Counted from the stretch's first letter, positions 34,497-44,064 are shown. The stretch is DNA of 64,000 nt from Flavobacterium kayseriense (GCF_014305095.1 NZ_JACRUI010000001.1:791695-855694), one strand, 5' to 3'. Numbers and translations are program-made. Notes: generated by a model not told the origin, from the sequence alone.

Positions 34497-37400
34497 ATGA
34501 AAAAATTTTTAAAGTTGTTTTTTGTACTGGCAGTACTATTATGTGCTAGTCCTCGCATCTTTGCGCAGGGTAATACAAACTCTTCTATTAGGGGAGCTGT
34601 TTACGACAAGGACAAGCAAACATTGCCAGGAGCCTCTATCCTAGCAGTTCACACTCCGTCAGGTACTCGCTACACGGCATCGACTGATGGTACGGGTAAT
34701 TTTAGTATTTCTAACATGAGAGTTGGTGGACCATATAAGGTGACTGTCACTTTCGTTGGTTTTTCAAGTTTTACTGATAGTGAAGTTTATCTTCAATTGG
34801 GAGAAAACAGAACTTTCAGAGTAGTTTTGGCTGAAGAGTCAAACGAATTAAAGGAAGTAGTTGTTAAATCAACTAGAGATAATACTTTTAGTTCTCAACG
34901 AACTGGTGCTCAAACTATCATTAATTCAGAGCAAATCAAAGCATTACCTACTTTGTCTAGAAACATTGCAGATTTTGCAAGATTAACTCCTCAAGCTCAA
35001 TTAAGAGGTGATGACGTTTTATCTATTGGAGGTCAAAATAATAGATTCAACGCAATCTATATTGACGGCGCAGTAAGTAATGACGTTTTTGGATTAGCAG
35101 CAAATGGAACTAATGGTGGTCAAACTGGTGTTAGCCCAATATCGATAGATGCTATCGAGCAGTTCCAAGTAAGTGTTGCTCCATATGATGTAAAGTTATC
35201 AGGATTTGCTGGTGGTGCAATTAGTGCTATTACTCGTTCTGGAACAAACAATTTTGAAGGATCTGCTTATTTTTTAAATAGAGATGAAACTTTAGCTGCA
35301 AAAACGCCACCTTCTTTGGCTGGTACAAATGGTAGACAAAAATTGGCTGATTTCTCTGCTCAAACCTACGGTGTTCGTGCTGGTGGAGCATTAATTAAGG
35401 ATAAATTATTTTATTTCATCAACTACGAGAAACAAGATAATGAGACACCACAACCTTTTGATTTGTCAACTTACACAGGTTTATCAGGAAGTAGATTAGG
35501 TGAGTTAAGAACAAAATTAGCGACTTACGGTTACGATCCAGGTTCTTTTGATAATAATGTTCGTACTTTAGTAAGTGATAAAATTATCGCTAAAATTGAC
35601 TGGAACATGAGTGATAATCATAAGCTGTCTGTTAAACACAGTTATGTTAAAGCGGACCAATTTTCTCCTAGCCGTTCTTCTGCAACTGCTATTAGCTTTA
35701 TTAACGGTAGCCAGTTGTTCAACTCTGTTACAAATTCAACTTCTGTGGAGTTGAACTCAAGATTCGGAAATAAATTTTCTAACAATTTAGTGGTTGCTTA
35801 CACTAATGTAGCCGATGATAGAGATCCATCTGGAGATCCATTCCCGTCAGTTCAGATTTTTGATGGAGCTAACCAAAGTATCTATTTTGGTGCAGAGGCA
35901 TTCTCAACAGCGAATTTATTAGACCAAAATGTTTTAACAATTACAGATAATTTTACTATTAATTCTGGAATAAATAAAATTACAATTGGTACTCATAATG
36001 AGTTTTCTCAATCAAAAAATGTATTTTTTGGTAATAACTTCGGTGGATACAGATACTCTTCGTTAGATGATTTCTTGTTAAATAGAAAACCAAACAGATA
36101 TTTATTAAATTACTCTTTAATTGGAGGAAGTGGAGATGATTCTCAAGGTGCAGCTGAATTTGGAACTAAACAATTTGGAGTTTATGCTCAAAATGATATG
36201 GCTATTTCAGATAAATTTAAATTATCGTATGGTTTAAGAATCGATGTTCCAGTTTGGGAAAACGGTCTATCTAATAATGATTTTAACAGTCGTACTATTC
36301 CATTATTGCAAGCTGCGGGTAAAGATTTACAAGGAGCTTCAGTAGGTACAAGAATCAAAACTTCGCCACATTTTGCACCACGTGTTGGTTTTAACTATGA
36401 CATTAGTGGTGATAAAACAACTCAAATTAGAGGAGGTTTAGGTGTGTTCACTTCAAGATTACCATTAGTTTGGCCTGGAGGAACTTATAACAATAACGGT
36501 CTAACACAAGGAGCGATCCAGATTACTAGTGCAGCAGATATGCCAGTATTTAATCCAAATCCAAGTGTAGATAGTCAAATAGCACCATTACCAGCTTCTT
36601 ACCCACGTCCAGGTTCTGGTCGTACAGGAGGGAACATTGATTTATTTGCAAAAGATTTTAAATTACCACAAGTATTTAAATCAAGTTTTGCAGTAGATCA
36701 AAAATTACCATTAGGTTTTGTGTTTTCATCTGAATTAACATACAACGAAAATATTTCTGCTGTAAAATATGAGAATTTAAATATTGGAAATGCTGTTAGT
36801 AATTTATCAGGTCCAGATACTAGACCTCGTTACAACGGAAATACGAGAGTAGATCAATCTTATTTAGGGGTATATTTAGGTTCAAATACAAGTGTAGGGA
36901 ATTCATATAATGTGTCATTCACATTAACGAAGAACTTTAGATCGGACTTTATTGATGCTAATATTTCTGGTACATTCTCTTATGGTGAATCTAACACATT
37001 GTTAGATGCAACTTCTTCTCAAAACAGTTCTCAATGGAATAATACAGAATCAGTTAATGGTGCAAATTACTTAACTGCTTCTAGATCAGATTTCGATCCA
37101 GGAAGAAGAATCGTTTCTAACGGTAATGCTACTTTAAAGTGGAATAAATTCACAAAAACAAGAATTGGTTTCTTCTACGAAGGAGCTCAAGGAACACCTA
37201 TTAGTTATGTTTATAACGATGCAGGACGTTTATTGCAAGATACATTTAGTAATTCAGCATTAATTTATGTTCCAGCTTCTAGATCAGAAATTAACTTAGT
37301 TAGTACTACAGGTGGTTTAACAGCTGATCAGCAATATGAGGCTTTAAGTGCTTTTATTGATGGTAATGAGTACTTAAGTTCTAGAAAAGGACAGTACGCT

Positions 37401-37736
37401 GAGCGTAATGGTGACCGTTTAAAAACAACTCACGTTGTGGATTTAAAATTCGCTCAAGAGTTTACGTTTACAATTGGTAAAAAGAAACATACAATAGAAT
37501 TTACTGCTGATTGTTTTAACTTCACAAACCTTTTAAACAAAAACTGGGGTAAAAGATATTTTGCTAGTAATGACCAAGTGCAATTACTTCAACAAATCGG
37601 TTTCTTACCAGGAACAAACACTCCAACATTTAGATATAACCCTACAACAGCTACTAACATTAATCAGTTAGATGATGTAGGATTGAATTCTTCAAGATGG
37701 CAAATTCAAACAGGTCTTCGTTATACATTTAACTAA
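34497..37736 (+). CDS. TonB-dependent receptor, Oar-like, with carboxypeptidase-regulatory domain
   Basis: The 1079-residue protein has a signal peptide (KKFLKLFFVLAVLLCASPRIFAQ), a carboxypeptidase-regulatory-like domain (SSIRGAVYDKDKQTLPGASI, about 25-110), a plug domain (LPTLSRNIADFARLTPQ; IDGAVSNDVFGL; FQVSVAPYDVKLSGFAGGAI) and a large barrel to the C-terminus (SSRWQIQTGLRYTFN). This is the Oar-like class of outer-membrane receptors in Bacteroidetes; the ligand (peptide, protein or iron complex) is unknown. No SusD partner gene follows, so a glycan role is not indicated. The start is the ATG before the signal peptide, since the TTG at 34470 lies in the promoter box. Confidence 0.92.
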   Translation: MKKFLKLFFVLAVLLCASPRIFAQGNTNSSIRGAVYDKDKQTLPGASILAVHTPSGTRYTASTDGTGNFSISNMRVGGPYKVTVTFVGFSSFTDSEVYLQLGENRTFRVVLAEESNELKEVVVKSTRDNTFSSQRTGAQTIINSEQIKALPTLSRNIADFARLTPQAQLRGDDVLSIGGQNNRFNAIYIDGAVSNDVFGLAANGTNGGQTGVSPISIDAIEQFQVSVAPYDVKLSGFAGGAISAITRSGTNNFEGSAYFLNRDETLAAKTPPSLAGTNGRQKLADFSAQTYGVRAGGALIKDKLFYFINYEKQDNETPQPFDLSTYTGLSGSRLGELRTKLATYGYDPGSFDNNVRTLVSDKIIAKIDWNMSDNHKLSVKHSYVKADQFSPSRSSATAISFINGSQLFNSVTNSTSVELNSRFGNKFSNNLVVAYTNVADDRDPSGDPFPSVQIFDGANQSIYFGAEAFSTANLLDQNVLTITDNFTINSGINKITIGTHNEFSQSKNVFFGNNFGGYRYSSLDDFLLNRKPNRYLLNYSLIGGSGDDSQGAAEFGTKQFGVYAQNDMAISDKFKLSYGLRIDVPVWENGLSNNDFNSRTIPLLQAAGKDLQGASVGTRIKTSPHFAPRVGFNYDISGDKTTQIRGGLGVFTSRLPLVWPGGTYNNNGLTQGAIQITSAADMPVFNPNPSVDSQIAPLPASYPRPGSGRTGGNIDLFAKDFKLPQVFKSSFAVDQKLPLGFVFSSELTYNENISAVKYENLNIGNAVSNLSGPDTRPRYNGNTRVDQSYLGVYLGSNTSVGNSYNVSFTLTKNFRSDFIDANISGTFSYGESNTLLDATSSQNSSQWNNTESVNGANYLTASRSDFDPGRRIVSNGNATLKWNKFTKTRIGFFYEGAQGTPISYVYNDAGRLLQDTFSNSALIYVPASRSEINLVSTTGGLTADQQYEALSAFIDGNEYLSSRKGQYAERNGDRLKTTHVVDLKFAQEFTFTIGKKKHTIEFTADCFNFTNLLNKNWGKRYFASNDQVQLLQQIGFLPGTNTPTFRYNPTTATNINQLDDVGLNSSRWQIQTGLRYTFN

Positions 37737-37752
37737 TATCCTGTAACAATTT

Positions 37753-37788
37753 AAGCCCCCATTTCTATTGAAATGGGGGCTTTTTTTA
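37753..37788 (+). terminator. TonB-receptor gene terminator
   Basis: AAGCCCCCATTTC pairs with GAAATGGGGGCTT around TATT, followed by seven T. Confidence 0.92.
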
Positions 37789-37800
37789 TACTTTTTTGTT

Positions 37801-37808
37801 TATATTTG
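37801..37808 (+). promoter_or_regulatory. Promoter, -7 box TATATTTG
   Basis: TATATTTG matches TAnnTTTG exactly, 21 bp before the ATG of the four-helix membrane protein at 37830, directly after the preceding terminator. Confidence 0.5.
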
Positions 37809-37829
37809 TTATTCAAAAAAACAAAATCT

Positions 37830-38252
37830 ATGTACCAATTTATTCAAAAATTTCATTCAGGCTGGGCTTACATTGCCTTGTTATTGTTAATTATTGCTAC
37901 TGCTAATGCTTTGATAGGAATGCTGTCTAAAAAAGAATTTACAGCTAGAGATCGTAAGATTGCTCTTTTTGGGCTAATAGGTATACACATTCAATTGTTA
38001 GTTGGTATGATTTTATATTTTGTGTCACCTTTAGGTTTTGCATCATTCGGTCAAATGGCTGATAAGGCTCTACGCTTAACATCATTAGAGCATCCTTTAA
38101 TTAATATTATTGCTATTGCATTAATTACAATTGGTTGGTCTAAGCACAAAAAACTAACAACGAGTGAAACAAAATTTAAGACTTTTACCATTTTTTATGG
38201 TTTAGGATTAGTTTTGATTTTAAGTAGAATTCCATGGTCTATGTGGTTGTAA
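37830..38252 (+). CDS. Small four-helix membrane protein, unknown function
   Basis: The 140-residue protein has four hydrophobic helices (about 10-32, 45-68, 85-105 and 117-137). Histidines at FHSGWAY, GLIGIHIQLL and LEHPLIN could in principle bind haem, but no known motif supports this. Similar proteins are conserved in flavobacteria without an assigned role. The ATG at 37830 is chosen because upstream in-frame sequence overlaps the promoter and the previous terminator. Confidence 0.7.
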   Translation: MYQFIQKFHSGWAYIALLLLIIATANALIGMLSKKEFTARDRKIALFGLIGIHIQLLVGMILYFVSPLGFASFGQMADKALRLTSLEHPLINIIAIALITIGWSKHKKLTTSETKFKTFTIFYGLGLVLILSRIPWSMWL

Positions 38253-38261
38253 ACCTTTTTT

Positions 38262-38287
38262 AAAAGTCCTTTTTTAGGACTTTTTTT
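38262..38287 (+). terminator. Terminator after the small membrane protein gene
   Basis: AAAAGTCCT and AGGACTTTT flank a T-loop and end in T. Confidence 0.8.
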
Positions 38288-38335
38288 ATCGGGGTACGGT
38301 TTTTGTTTTTACTAAGTTGAACTAATAAGTTACTA

Positions 38336-38821
38336 ATGAAAAAATCAATTACGTTACTATTTTTCTTTTTCGCCTTCGCCTTTGTAAGTATACACTCGAA
38401 AGGTTTTGTAGATAAGTCAATAACAGAAATTCAAAAAGATACAGTAAAAAAAAATAAACAAGGAATTGTTATACAAGAAGCCACAAAAGATAGTTTGTGG
38501 GATGGTCGAGGAAAACTTAAATTTTATAAGAGTAAAGCTCATGCGTCCTATTATGCCGATAAATTTCATGGTAAACGTACTGCTAGTGGAGTAGTCTTTG
38601 ATAAAAACAAGTATACAGCAGCTCATAAAAAACTACCATTTGGAACTAAAGTTAAAGTGACAAATGAGGCAAACGGAAAATTTGTAGTGGTCGAAATTAC
38701 AGATCGAGGACCTTTTGTAAAGTCACGAGAAATCGACCTTTCTAAAAAAGCTTTTATGGATATTGTAAACAACAAAGGTGCGGGTTCAATGCTGGTTACC
38801 TTAGAGGTTATAGTTGAGTAG
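38336..38821 (+). CDS. rlpA: RlpA-like double-psi beta-barrel protein
   Basis: The 161-residue protein has a signal peptide (ITLLFFFFAFAFVSIHS) and a DPBB domain (ASYYADKFHGKRTASGVVFD, AAHKKLPFGTKVKVTNEANGK, VVVEITDRGPFVKSREIDLSKKAF). RlpA proteins bind or cut denuded glycan strands of peptidoglycan at the septum. There is no SPOR domain here, so binding to septal glycans would need another partner. The tandem stops of this gene and the convergent CYTH gene lie four bases apart. Confidence 0.88.
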   Translation: MKKSITLLFFFFAFAFVSIHSKGFVDKSITEIQKDTVKKNKQGIVIQEATKDSLWDGRGKLKFYKSKAHASYYADKFHGKRTASGVVFDKNKYTAAHKKLPFGTKVKVTNEANGKFVVVEITDRGPFVKSREIDLSKKAFMDIVNNKGAGSMLVTLEVIVE

Positions 38822-38824
38822 GTA

Positions 38825-39292
38825 TTACCATGATGTAAATGGGTTAGCGCTTACGTAAGAATTATAATATCTCTTATCAGTAGTGACTTCATTTCCCAAC
38901 CAATCTGGTTTTACAAATGATTCGTCTTCAGTCGATAATTCTATTTCTGCGATAACTAGACCTTCATTCTCGTCATAGAATTCATCTACTTCATAAATAT
39001 GATTTCCTATTTTTACTTCAAAGCGCGTCTTGTTTATGATGCCTTTTTCGCATAACAGTAGTAGTTGTTCTGCCTCACTAATTGGTATTTCTTTTTCCCA
39101 TTCAAAACGAGATAAACCACTATCACTCGATACTCCTTTGATGGTAAGATAGGCTTTTTCTCCTTTAGTCCTCACACGTACCGTACGCTCAGGTATTGAG
39201 GATAAGTAACCTTGTTTAATGTTTTTTTTAGAAAAGGCCTCTTTCTTATAATCTTCTGAAACCACTAAAAACTTTCTTTCTATTTCAATCAT
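38825..39292 (-). CDS. CYTH domain protein (triphosphate tunnel metalloenzyme)
   Basis: The 155-residue protein starts with the ExExK signature MIEIERKFLV and has the usual basic tunnel residues (RTVRVRTKGEKAYLTIKG; SRFEWEKEIP). Bacterial CYTH proteins are often inorganic triphosphatases or, more rarely, class IV adenylyl cyclases. The short form here (like NE1496/YgiF N-terminal domain) favours triphosphatase, by inference. Confidence 0.88.
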   Translation of the reverse strand: MIEIERKFLVVSEDYKKEAFSKKNIKQGYLSSIPERTVRVRTKGEKAYLTIKGVSSDSGLSRFEWEKEIPISEAEQLLLLCEKGIINKTRFEVKIGNHIYEVDEFYDENEGLVIAEIELSTEDESFVKPDWLGNEVTTDKRYYNSYVSANPFTSW

Positions 39293-39425
39293 ATTTTTCT
39301 ATTACTTGTTTTGCAATTGTTCAAAAATTCTAAAGCGTTAGTAAAGGCTGCTGCGTGGTAATTGTTGTTAATTCAAATGTATTAATTTTTTATGTTTGGT
39401 CACGAAATTTAAGTTAAAAGCGTCG

Positions 39426-39433
39426 TAAATTTG
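39426..39433 (+). promoter_or_regulatory. dinB promoter, -7 box TAAATTTG, possibly leaderless
   Basis: TAAATTTG matches TAnnTTTG exactly. Only four bases separate its G from the ATG at 39438, so transcription should start at or next to the start codon. Confidence 0.5.
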
Positions 39434-39437
39434 TTTC

Positions 39438-40523
39438 ATGTCTGAGGAACTTCGCAATAGAAAAATAATTCATATTGATATGGATGCATTTTATGCGTCT
39501 GTTGAACAATTGGATAATCCAGCATTAAAGGGCAAACCTATTGCAGTTGGTGGATCAGGAAATAGAGGAGTTGTAGCGGCTGCGAGTTACGAGGCTAGAA
39601 AGTTTGGTGTACGCTCCGCCCTAAGTGGTGCCCTTGCTAAGAAGTACTGTCCTGATATTATTTTTGTAAAACCTCGCTTTGAACGATATAAGGAAATTTC
39701 AAAAAAAATTCATTCCATATTTAGAGATTATACCGACTTAGTCGAGCCCTTGTCATTAGATGAGGCCTACTTAGATGTTACCGTAAATAAAAAAGGCTAT
39801 GTAAGTGCAAGTGCTTTGGCACAAGAAATTAGAGATAGAATCTATACTGAAGTTGGTCTCACTGCCTCTGCTGGAATTTCAGTAAACAAGTTTATAGCTA
39901 AAATTGCAAGTGACATAAATAAACCCAATGGTCAAAAGACAGTTAGTCCAAACGAGGTTTTGTCTTTTTTAGAAGTATTACCAATCAAGAAGTTTTATGG
40001 AGTGGGTAAGGTGACCACTGATAAAATGTATCAATTAGGTGTGTTTACAGGCTTTGATCTTAAGTGCAAGTCACTTGATTTTCTAGAAAAGCATTTTGGT
40101 AAAGCAGGCTCTTTCTACTACGATGTTGTAAGGGGTATACATAATAGTGAAGTTAAATCTGATCGAATAACGAAATCAGTTGCAGCAGAGCACACTTTCG
40201 ACAACAATCTTTCTTCTGAGATTTATATGATGGAACGCCTGGAGTCGATCGCTCAAACTTTGGAAAAAAGATTAAAGAAACACGATCTTTCTGGGAAGAC
40301 AATAACATTGAAAATTAAGTATAGTGATTTTACACAACAAACGAGAAGTAAATCCTTGCCTTATTTTATTTCAGATAAGGGATTGATTCTGGAAACTGTT
40401 AAAGATTTGTTGTACCAAGAGCGTATGAAAGACTCTGTCAGGTTGTTAGGGATTTCGTTAAGCAATCTAAATACTGATGTGAAAAAGGTTTTGGTCTCTG
40501 TGCAGCTGCGTTTTGATTTTTAA
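39438..40523 (+). CDS. dinB: DNA polymerase IV
   Basis: This is a Y-family translesion polymerase. The 361-residue protein has the catalytic motifs IIHIDMDAFYASVEQ and PLSLDEAYLDV, ASAGISVNKFIAKIASDINKP, a thumb with helix-hairpin-helix (LPIKKFYGVGKVTTDKMYQL) and a little-finger domain to the end. The C-terminus lacks an obvious clamp-binding QxxLxLF; it ends VSVQLRFDF, with QLRFDF a possible variant. The mRNA is probably leaderless. No LexA-like box is evident. Confidence 0.95.
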   Translation: MSEELRNRKIIHIDMDAFYASVEQLDNPALKGKPIAVGGSGNRGVVAAASYEARKFGVRSALSGALAKKYCPDIIFVKPRFERYKEISKKIHSIFRDYTDLVEPLSLDEAYLDVTVNKKGYVSASALAQEIRDRIYTEVGLTASAGISVNKFIAKIASDINKPNGQKTVSPNEVLSFLEVLPIKKFYGVGKVTTDKMYQLGVFTGFDLKCKSLDFLEKHFGKAGSFYYDVVRGIHNSEVKSDRITKSVAAEHTFDNNLSSEIYMMERLESIAQTLEKRLKKHDLSGKTITLKIKYSDFTQQTRSKSLPYFISDKGLILETVKDLLYQERMKDSVRLLGISLSNLNTDVKKVLVSVQLRFDF

Positions 40524-40612
40524 TTTTTGATCCGTTCAACAATCGTTAAACTTTGAAAGAAGTTATTTTGTTTTTGTTTTTAAACTTACATTTGATAAAA
40601 ATAAACGAAAAG

Positions 40613-41125
40613 ATGGATTTTTGCCAATACGAAGACGCGGTTATTAAATATCATAACACCTTAGATATAAAGGAGATGCCAATACATGCGTGGCCTTTTC
40701 ATTTTGAATTTTTAAACAGTTTACGATCTATCTTTGATGATGCTAATAAATTATTTAAGCTTTCTATCGTACACAAATGGAGTCAACAGGATTGGGATTT
40801 TGAAAGTAAACTAAAAGAGGAAGTCGTAATTGTTACAGATGCTAAATTAAGGATTGTTTTTGCTTCTAAAAACATCGTTAATATGAACGGCTATAATAAT
40901 GAGGAAGTAATAGGTCAGAGTCCAAAGATGTTTCATGGCGAAGAGACGGATCTTGAGGTATCAAATGAAATTAGACTCGCTATCCAAAACAAAGAACCTT
41001 TTGAGAAGAGGGTTTTAAATTATAAAAAAAATGGAGAAACCTATCAGTGTTTGATAAAAGGCTATCCTGTGTTTAATAGTAAGGGAGATGTTTCTCACTT
41101 TATAGCATTTGAAAAAGTAGCATAG
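40613..41125 (+). CDS. PAS domain protein
   Basis: The 170-residue protein has an uncharacterised N-terminal part (MDFCQYEDAVIKYHNTLDIKEM) and a C-terminal PAS domain (VIVTDAKLRIVFASKNIVNMNGYNNEEVIGQSPKMFHG ... RVLNYKKNGETYQCLIKGYPVFN), without an output domain. The phrase around KMFHG resembles flavin- or haem-binding PAS domains but lacks the LOV cysteine. A stand-alone PAS protein probably acts through a partner. I chose the ATG at 40613; the frame is open up to a TTG at 40553. Confidence 0.8.
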   Translation: MDFCQYEDAVIKYHNTLDIKEMPIHAWPFHFEFLNSLRSIFDDANKLFKLSIVHKWSQQDWDFESKLKEEVVIVTDAKLRIVFASKNIVNMNGYNNEEVIGQSPKMFHGEETDLEVSNEIRLAIQNKEPFEKRVLNYKKNGETYQCLIKGYPVFNSKGDVSHFIAFEKVA

Positions 41126-41132
41126 ATACAAG

Positions 41133-41165
41133 AAAGGCCTTTCGTAACAGAAAGGCCTTTTTTAT
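41133..41165. terminator. Bidirectional terminator
   Basis: AAAGGCCTTTC (41133-41143) and GAAAGGCCTTT (41150-41160) form an 11-bp perfect stem followed by T, between the convergent PAS and BI-1 genes. Confidence 0.88.
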
Positions 41166-41180
41166 CATTTATTATTCAAG

Positions 41181-41948
41181 TTAGTCTTTACTTGATAACT
41201 TGGAGAGTAGTCTAAGGAATTCAATGTACAACCATACTAAAGTTATCATTAAGCCCATAGCACCAAACCATTCCATGAATTTTGGCATTTTTTGTTCTAC
41301 TCCTTTTTCAATGCGATCAAAATCTAAGAATAAATTTAAAGCCGCTATAATGATGACAAAAACACTAATACCAATACTCATCATCGAATTACCATAATGT
41401 ACTGGCTGGAAGCTAGTGAACATGGATACGACCCAAGAAATTAGGTAATAGGTCGCAATTGCTAATGTTGCAGCAACTACAACTGACTTAAATTGCTCTG
41501 TTACTTTTACTATCTTAAATTTATATAGTCCTAAGCAAACTGCAAAAGTTACAAATGTTGCACCTACTGCCTGAATAACTATTCCGGGATATTTAGCCTC
41601 AAAAATAGCTGATATTCCACCTATAAATAATCCTTCAAATAAAGCATAACCAGGTGCTAAAATGGGTGAATACTGGGGTTTAAAAGCAGATATTACTACA
41701 AGTATTAAACCAATAATAGCTCCTCCTATGGCAGGTATGATTGGATTGTAGCCATTAAAAGCCATCCACCAAATCACAATTGCTGACGCAGTTAGAAGTA
41801 AAAATAACAGCAAGGTTTTATTAATAGTTCCGGACAACGTCATTTCATTATCGTAATCAATAACTGTTGCACGGTGTACTTGTTCTACTTTTGAAGTAGC
41901 AGAAAACGATTTATTATTTAAAAAAGGATTTTTAGATTTAAATTCCAT
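41181..41948 (-). CDS. Bax inhibitor-1/YccA family membrane protein
   Basis: The 255-residue protein has a soluble N-terminus (about 1-45) and seven hydrophobic helices, with the family segments PGYALFEGLFIGGISAIFE and SIGISVFVIIIAALNLFLDF, and a C-terminal helix FMEWFGAMGLMITLVWLYIE. BI-1 homologues conduct calcium in a pH-dependent manner; the bacterial role is unclear. A TATCTTTG promoter box lies at 41972-41979. Confidence 0.92.
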   Translation of the reverse strand: MEFKSKNPFLNNKSFSATSKVEQVHRATVIDYDNEMTLSGTINKTLLLFLLLTASAIVIWWMAFNGYNPIIPAIGGAIIGLILVVISAFKPQYSPILAPGYALFEGLFIGGISAIFEAKYPGIVIQAVGATFVTFAVCLGLYKFKIVKVTEQFKSVVVAATLAIATYYLISWVVSMFTSFQPVHYGNSMMSIGISVFVIIIAALNLFLDFDRIEKGVEQKMPKFMEWFGAMGLMITLVWLYIEFLRLLSKLSSKD

Positions 41949-41971
41949 CAGAAATATAGTTTAATTTTTAT

Positions 41972-41979
41972 CAAAGATA
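41972..41979 (-). promoter_or_regulatory. BI-1 gene promoter, -7 box TATCTTTG
   Basis: TATCTTTG on the minus strand matches TAnnTTTG exactly, 23 bp before the ATG at 41948. Confidence 0.5.
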
Positions 41980-41996
41980 AACGAAATTTGGTAGGC

Positions 41997-42037
41997 ATAA
42001 AAAAACCGTCTCGTTAAATTTATGATAAGAGACGGTG
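41997..42037 (-). terminator. pyk terminator
   Basis: CCGTCTC (42006-42012) pairs with GAGACGG (42029-42035), with a T-run on the minus strand. Confidence 0.8.
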
Positions 42038-42057
42038 AATTTTTGATATAAAGAAAA

Positions 42058-43491
42058 TTATTCTATTTCGGAAACTCTCATAGTGTTAACCATTCCTTTT
42101 TCAGTAATTGGCATCGATGCTAGATTGATAATATAATCTCCAGTGTCTACATGTCCTTTTTCTTTTGCGATATCATTTATATCAGTTACAGTTCTGTCTG
42201 TGCTTTCATCTTTATCATAAAAGTATGATTTAACTCCCCATAGCAAACTTAGTTGCGTCAGTATTCTTCTGTTAGATGTAAATACTAAAATATGAGCTGT
42301 AGATGGTCTCCAAGCAGATAGTTGGAACGCAGTGTACCCACTATTAGTCATAGTTGAAATAGCTTTCGCTTCGATAGCATTAGCCATAACCGCAGCATGG
42401 CGACATATCGTTTTAGTGATGAAACGCTTTGTTTTAATTTGTGGTGTATTTTGTGGGACCTGAATTAATGGAGAGTTTTCTACTGCTTCAATAATCTGAG
42501 TCATTTTTTGGATTACTTGAACAGGATAGTTTCCAGCTGCTGTTTCACCAGAAAGCATTACTGCATCAGCACCATCCATTACAGAGTTGGCAACGTCATT
42601 AACTTCGGCTCTTGTAGGTGTTAAGCTAGTAATCATGGTTTCCATCATTTGCGTAGCTACAATAACTGGGATTCTTGCCATTTTTGCTTTACGAATCAAT
42701 TCCTTTTGAACTAAAGGTACTTCATGGGCCGGAAGTTCAACTCCAAGGTCTCCACGAGCAACCATAAGAGCGTCACAATAAGCAACAATCTTATCCATAT
42801 TCTCTAAAGCCTCTGGCATTTCAATTTTTGCAATAATTGGAATTTTATATTCTGCATGCTCAGCAATTAAATCTTGAAGATCTTTTAAATCTTGAGGAGT
42901 TTTCACAAAAGAAAGCGCGATCCAGTCAACTTTTTGACCAATAGCAAATATCGCATCAGCAATATCTTTTTCTGTCATAGCTGGCAGAGATATTTTTGTA
43001 TTAGGTAGGTTAACTCCTTTTTTAGATTTCAGCTCCCCACCTTGAATAACTTTGGCAACTACCTCTGTGTTTTTATCTGTAGATACGATCTCAAAAATAA
43101 GTTTTCCGTCATCAAGTAAAATACGTTCTCCTGCATTTACATCATTTGGAAAATTTTTATATTTCATGAACACTTTCTCAGCAGTACCTAAAATATCCTC
43201 AGCTGTAGTAAAAGTTATTAAGTCTCCGTCGTTAACTACCACTCCTTCGGTCATTACTCCAACACGGAGTTTTGGTCCTTGTAAATCAGCTAATATAGCC
43301 GTAGTGTATCCAAATTCTTCATTAAGGCTTCGTATCATTTTTATTCTTTCCTCAACGTCAGAATAATCAGCGTGCGAAAAGTTTATTCTAAACACATTCA
43401 CACCAGCATCGATCATATCTTTAATGATTTCTCTAGTACTACATGCAGGTCCAAGTGTGGCTACAATTTTCGTTTTTTTGTTTGTATTCAT
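42058..43491 (-). CDS. pyk: Pyruvate kinase
   Basis: Pyk makes pyruvate and ATP from phosphoenolpyruvate. The 477-residue protein has KTKIVATLGPACSTREII, NVFRINFSHADYSDVEERI, ILADLQGPKLRVG, the active-site signature IPIIAKIEMPEALENMD and MVARGDLGVELP, MDGADAVMLSGETAAGNYP, and a C-terminal regulatory domain. The IPExxxVDY-family gene ends 5 bp upstream, so they form one operon, beyond which lies a 14-bp sequence shared with the gdhA operator. Confidence 0.97.
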   Translation of the reverse strand: MNTNKKTKIVATLGPACSTREIIKDMIDAGVNVFRINFSHADYSDVEERIKMIRSLNEEFGYTTAILADLQGPKLRVGVMTEGVVVNDGDLITFTTAEDILGTAEKVFMKYKNFPNDVNAGERILLDDGKLIFEIVSTDKNTEVVAKVIQGGELKSKKGVNLPNTKISLPAMTEKDIADAIFAIGQKVDWIALSFVKTPQDLKDLQDLIAEHAEYKIPIIAKIEMPEALENMDKIVAYCDALMVARGDLGVELPAHEVPLVQKELIRKAKMARIPVIVATQMMETMITSLTPTRAEVNDVANSVMDGADAVMLSGETAAGNYPVQVIQKMTQIIEAVENSPLIQVPQNTPQIKTKRFITKTICRHAAVMANAIEAKAISTMTNSGYTAFQLSAWRPSTAHILVFTSNRRILTQLSLLWGVKSYFYDKDESTDRTVTDINDIAKEKGHVDTGDYIINLASMPITEKGMVNTMRVSEIE

Positions 43492-43496
43492 GGGTA

Positions 43497-43985
43497 TTAA
43501 AAAATTAAATTGTTTTTTGATTTTATTTTATTTGTATCAACACTGTAAACAGTGGAGATACTTTCTATTTTATTTAAAAGCGTCTTTATTTTTAAGGCAT
43601 TCATAGTCTCCTCTGTGTTCTCAATCTTTAAAAAATAGTCTGCTTTTTTAAATTCTGGAAGTAAGTACACTTTTGTTGAAATTTCCATGCATACATTTGA
43701 AAACAAATTTTGTGTAGTATCTATTTTCTTTTGAAGTACCTCGTTTTTATTCTGAATTAAATTCCAGGAAACAGCATTTTCAGTGTCGTAATAATAAAAC
43801 CTGGAAAAATTGGTTTCTCCTTCTTTAATATTGATCTGAACTTCTTCCTTACTTTTACTTAAGTTAATAGGAAGTTGCTGATTGATGAAATAGGCTAATC
43901 TGTAATCTTCTAATGAAGTGTGTATCGCAATAAGATAATAATCTATATCGTCAAAATCACCGAGATCCAGTTTATGAGTTGCCAT
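43497..43985 (-). CDS. IPExxxVDY family protein
   Basis: The 162-residue protein belongs to a Bacteroidetes family named after the motif IPExxxVDY, here LPEFKKADYFLKIE near the C-terminal half. Function is unknown. It precedes pyk with 5 bp between, an arrangement that I recall as common in flavobacteria. The N-terminal HKLDLGDFDDIDYYLIAIHTSLEDYRLAYFINQ is also characteristic. Confidence 0.8.
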   Translation of the reverse strand: MATHKLDLGDFDDIDYYLIAIHTSLEDYRLAYFINQQLPINLSKSKEEVQINIKEGETNFSRFYYYDTENAVSWNLIQNKNEVLQKKIDTTQNLFSNVCMEISTKVYLLPEFKKADYFLKIENTEETMNALKIKTLLNKIESISTVYSVDTNKIKSKNNLIF

Positions 43986-44064
43986 TTCATGATAGAATAA
44001 GTCGTAAAGATAGTGTATCTCTTGAAGTTATGACACACTGATTCTTGATGTTTTCGTAAAATTA

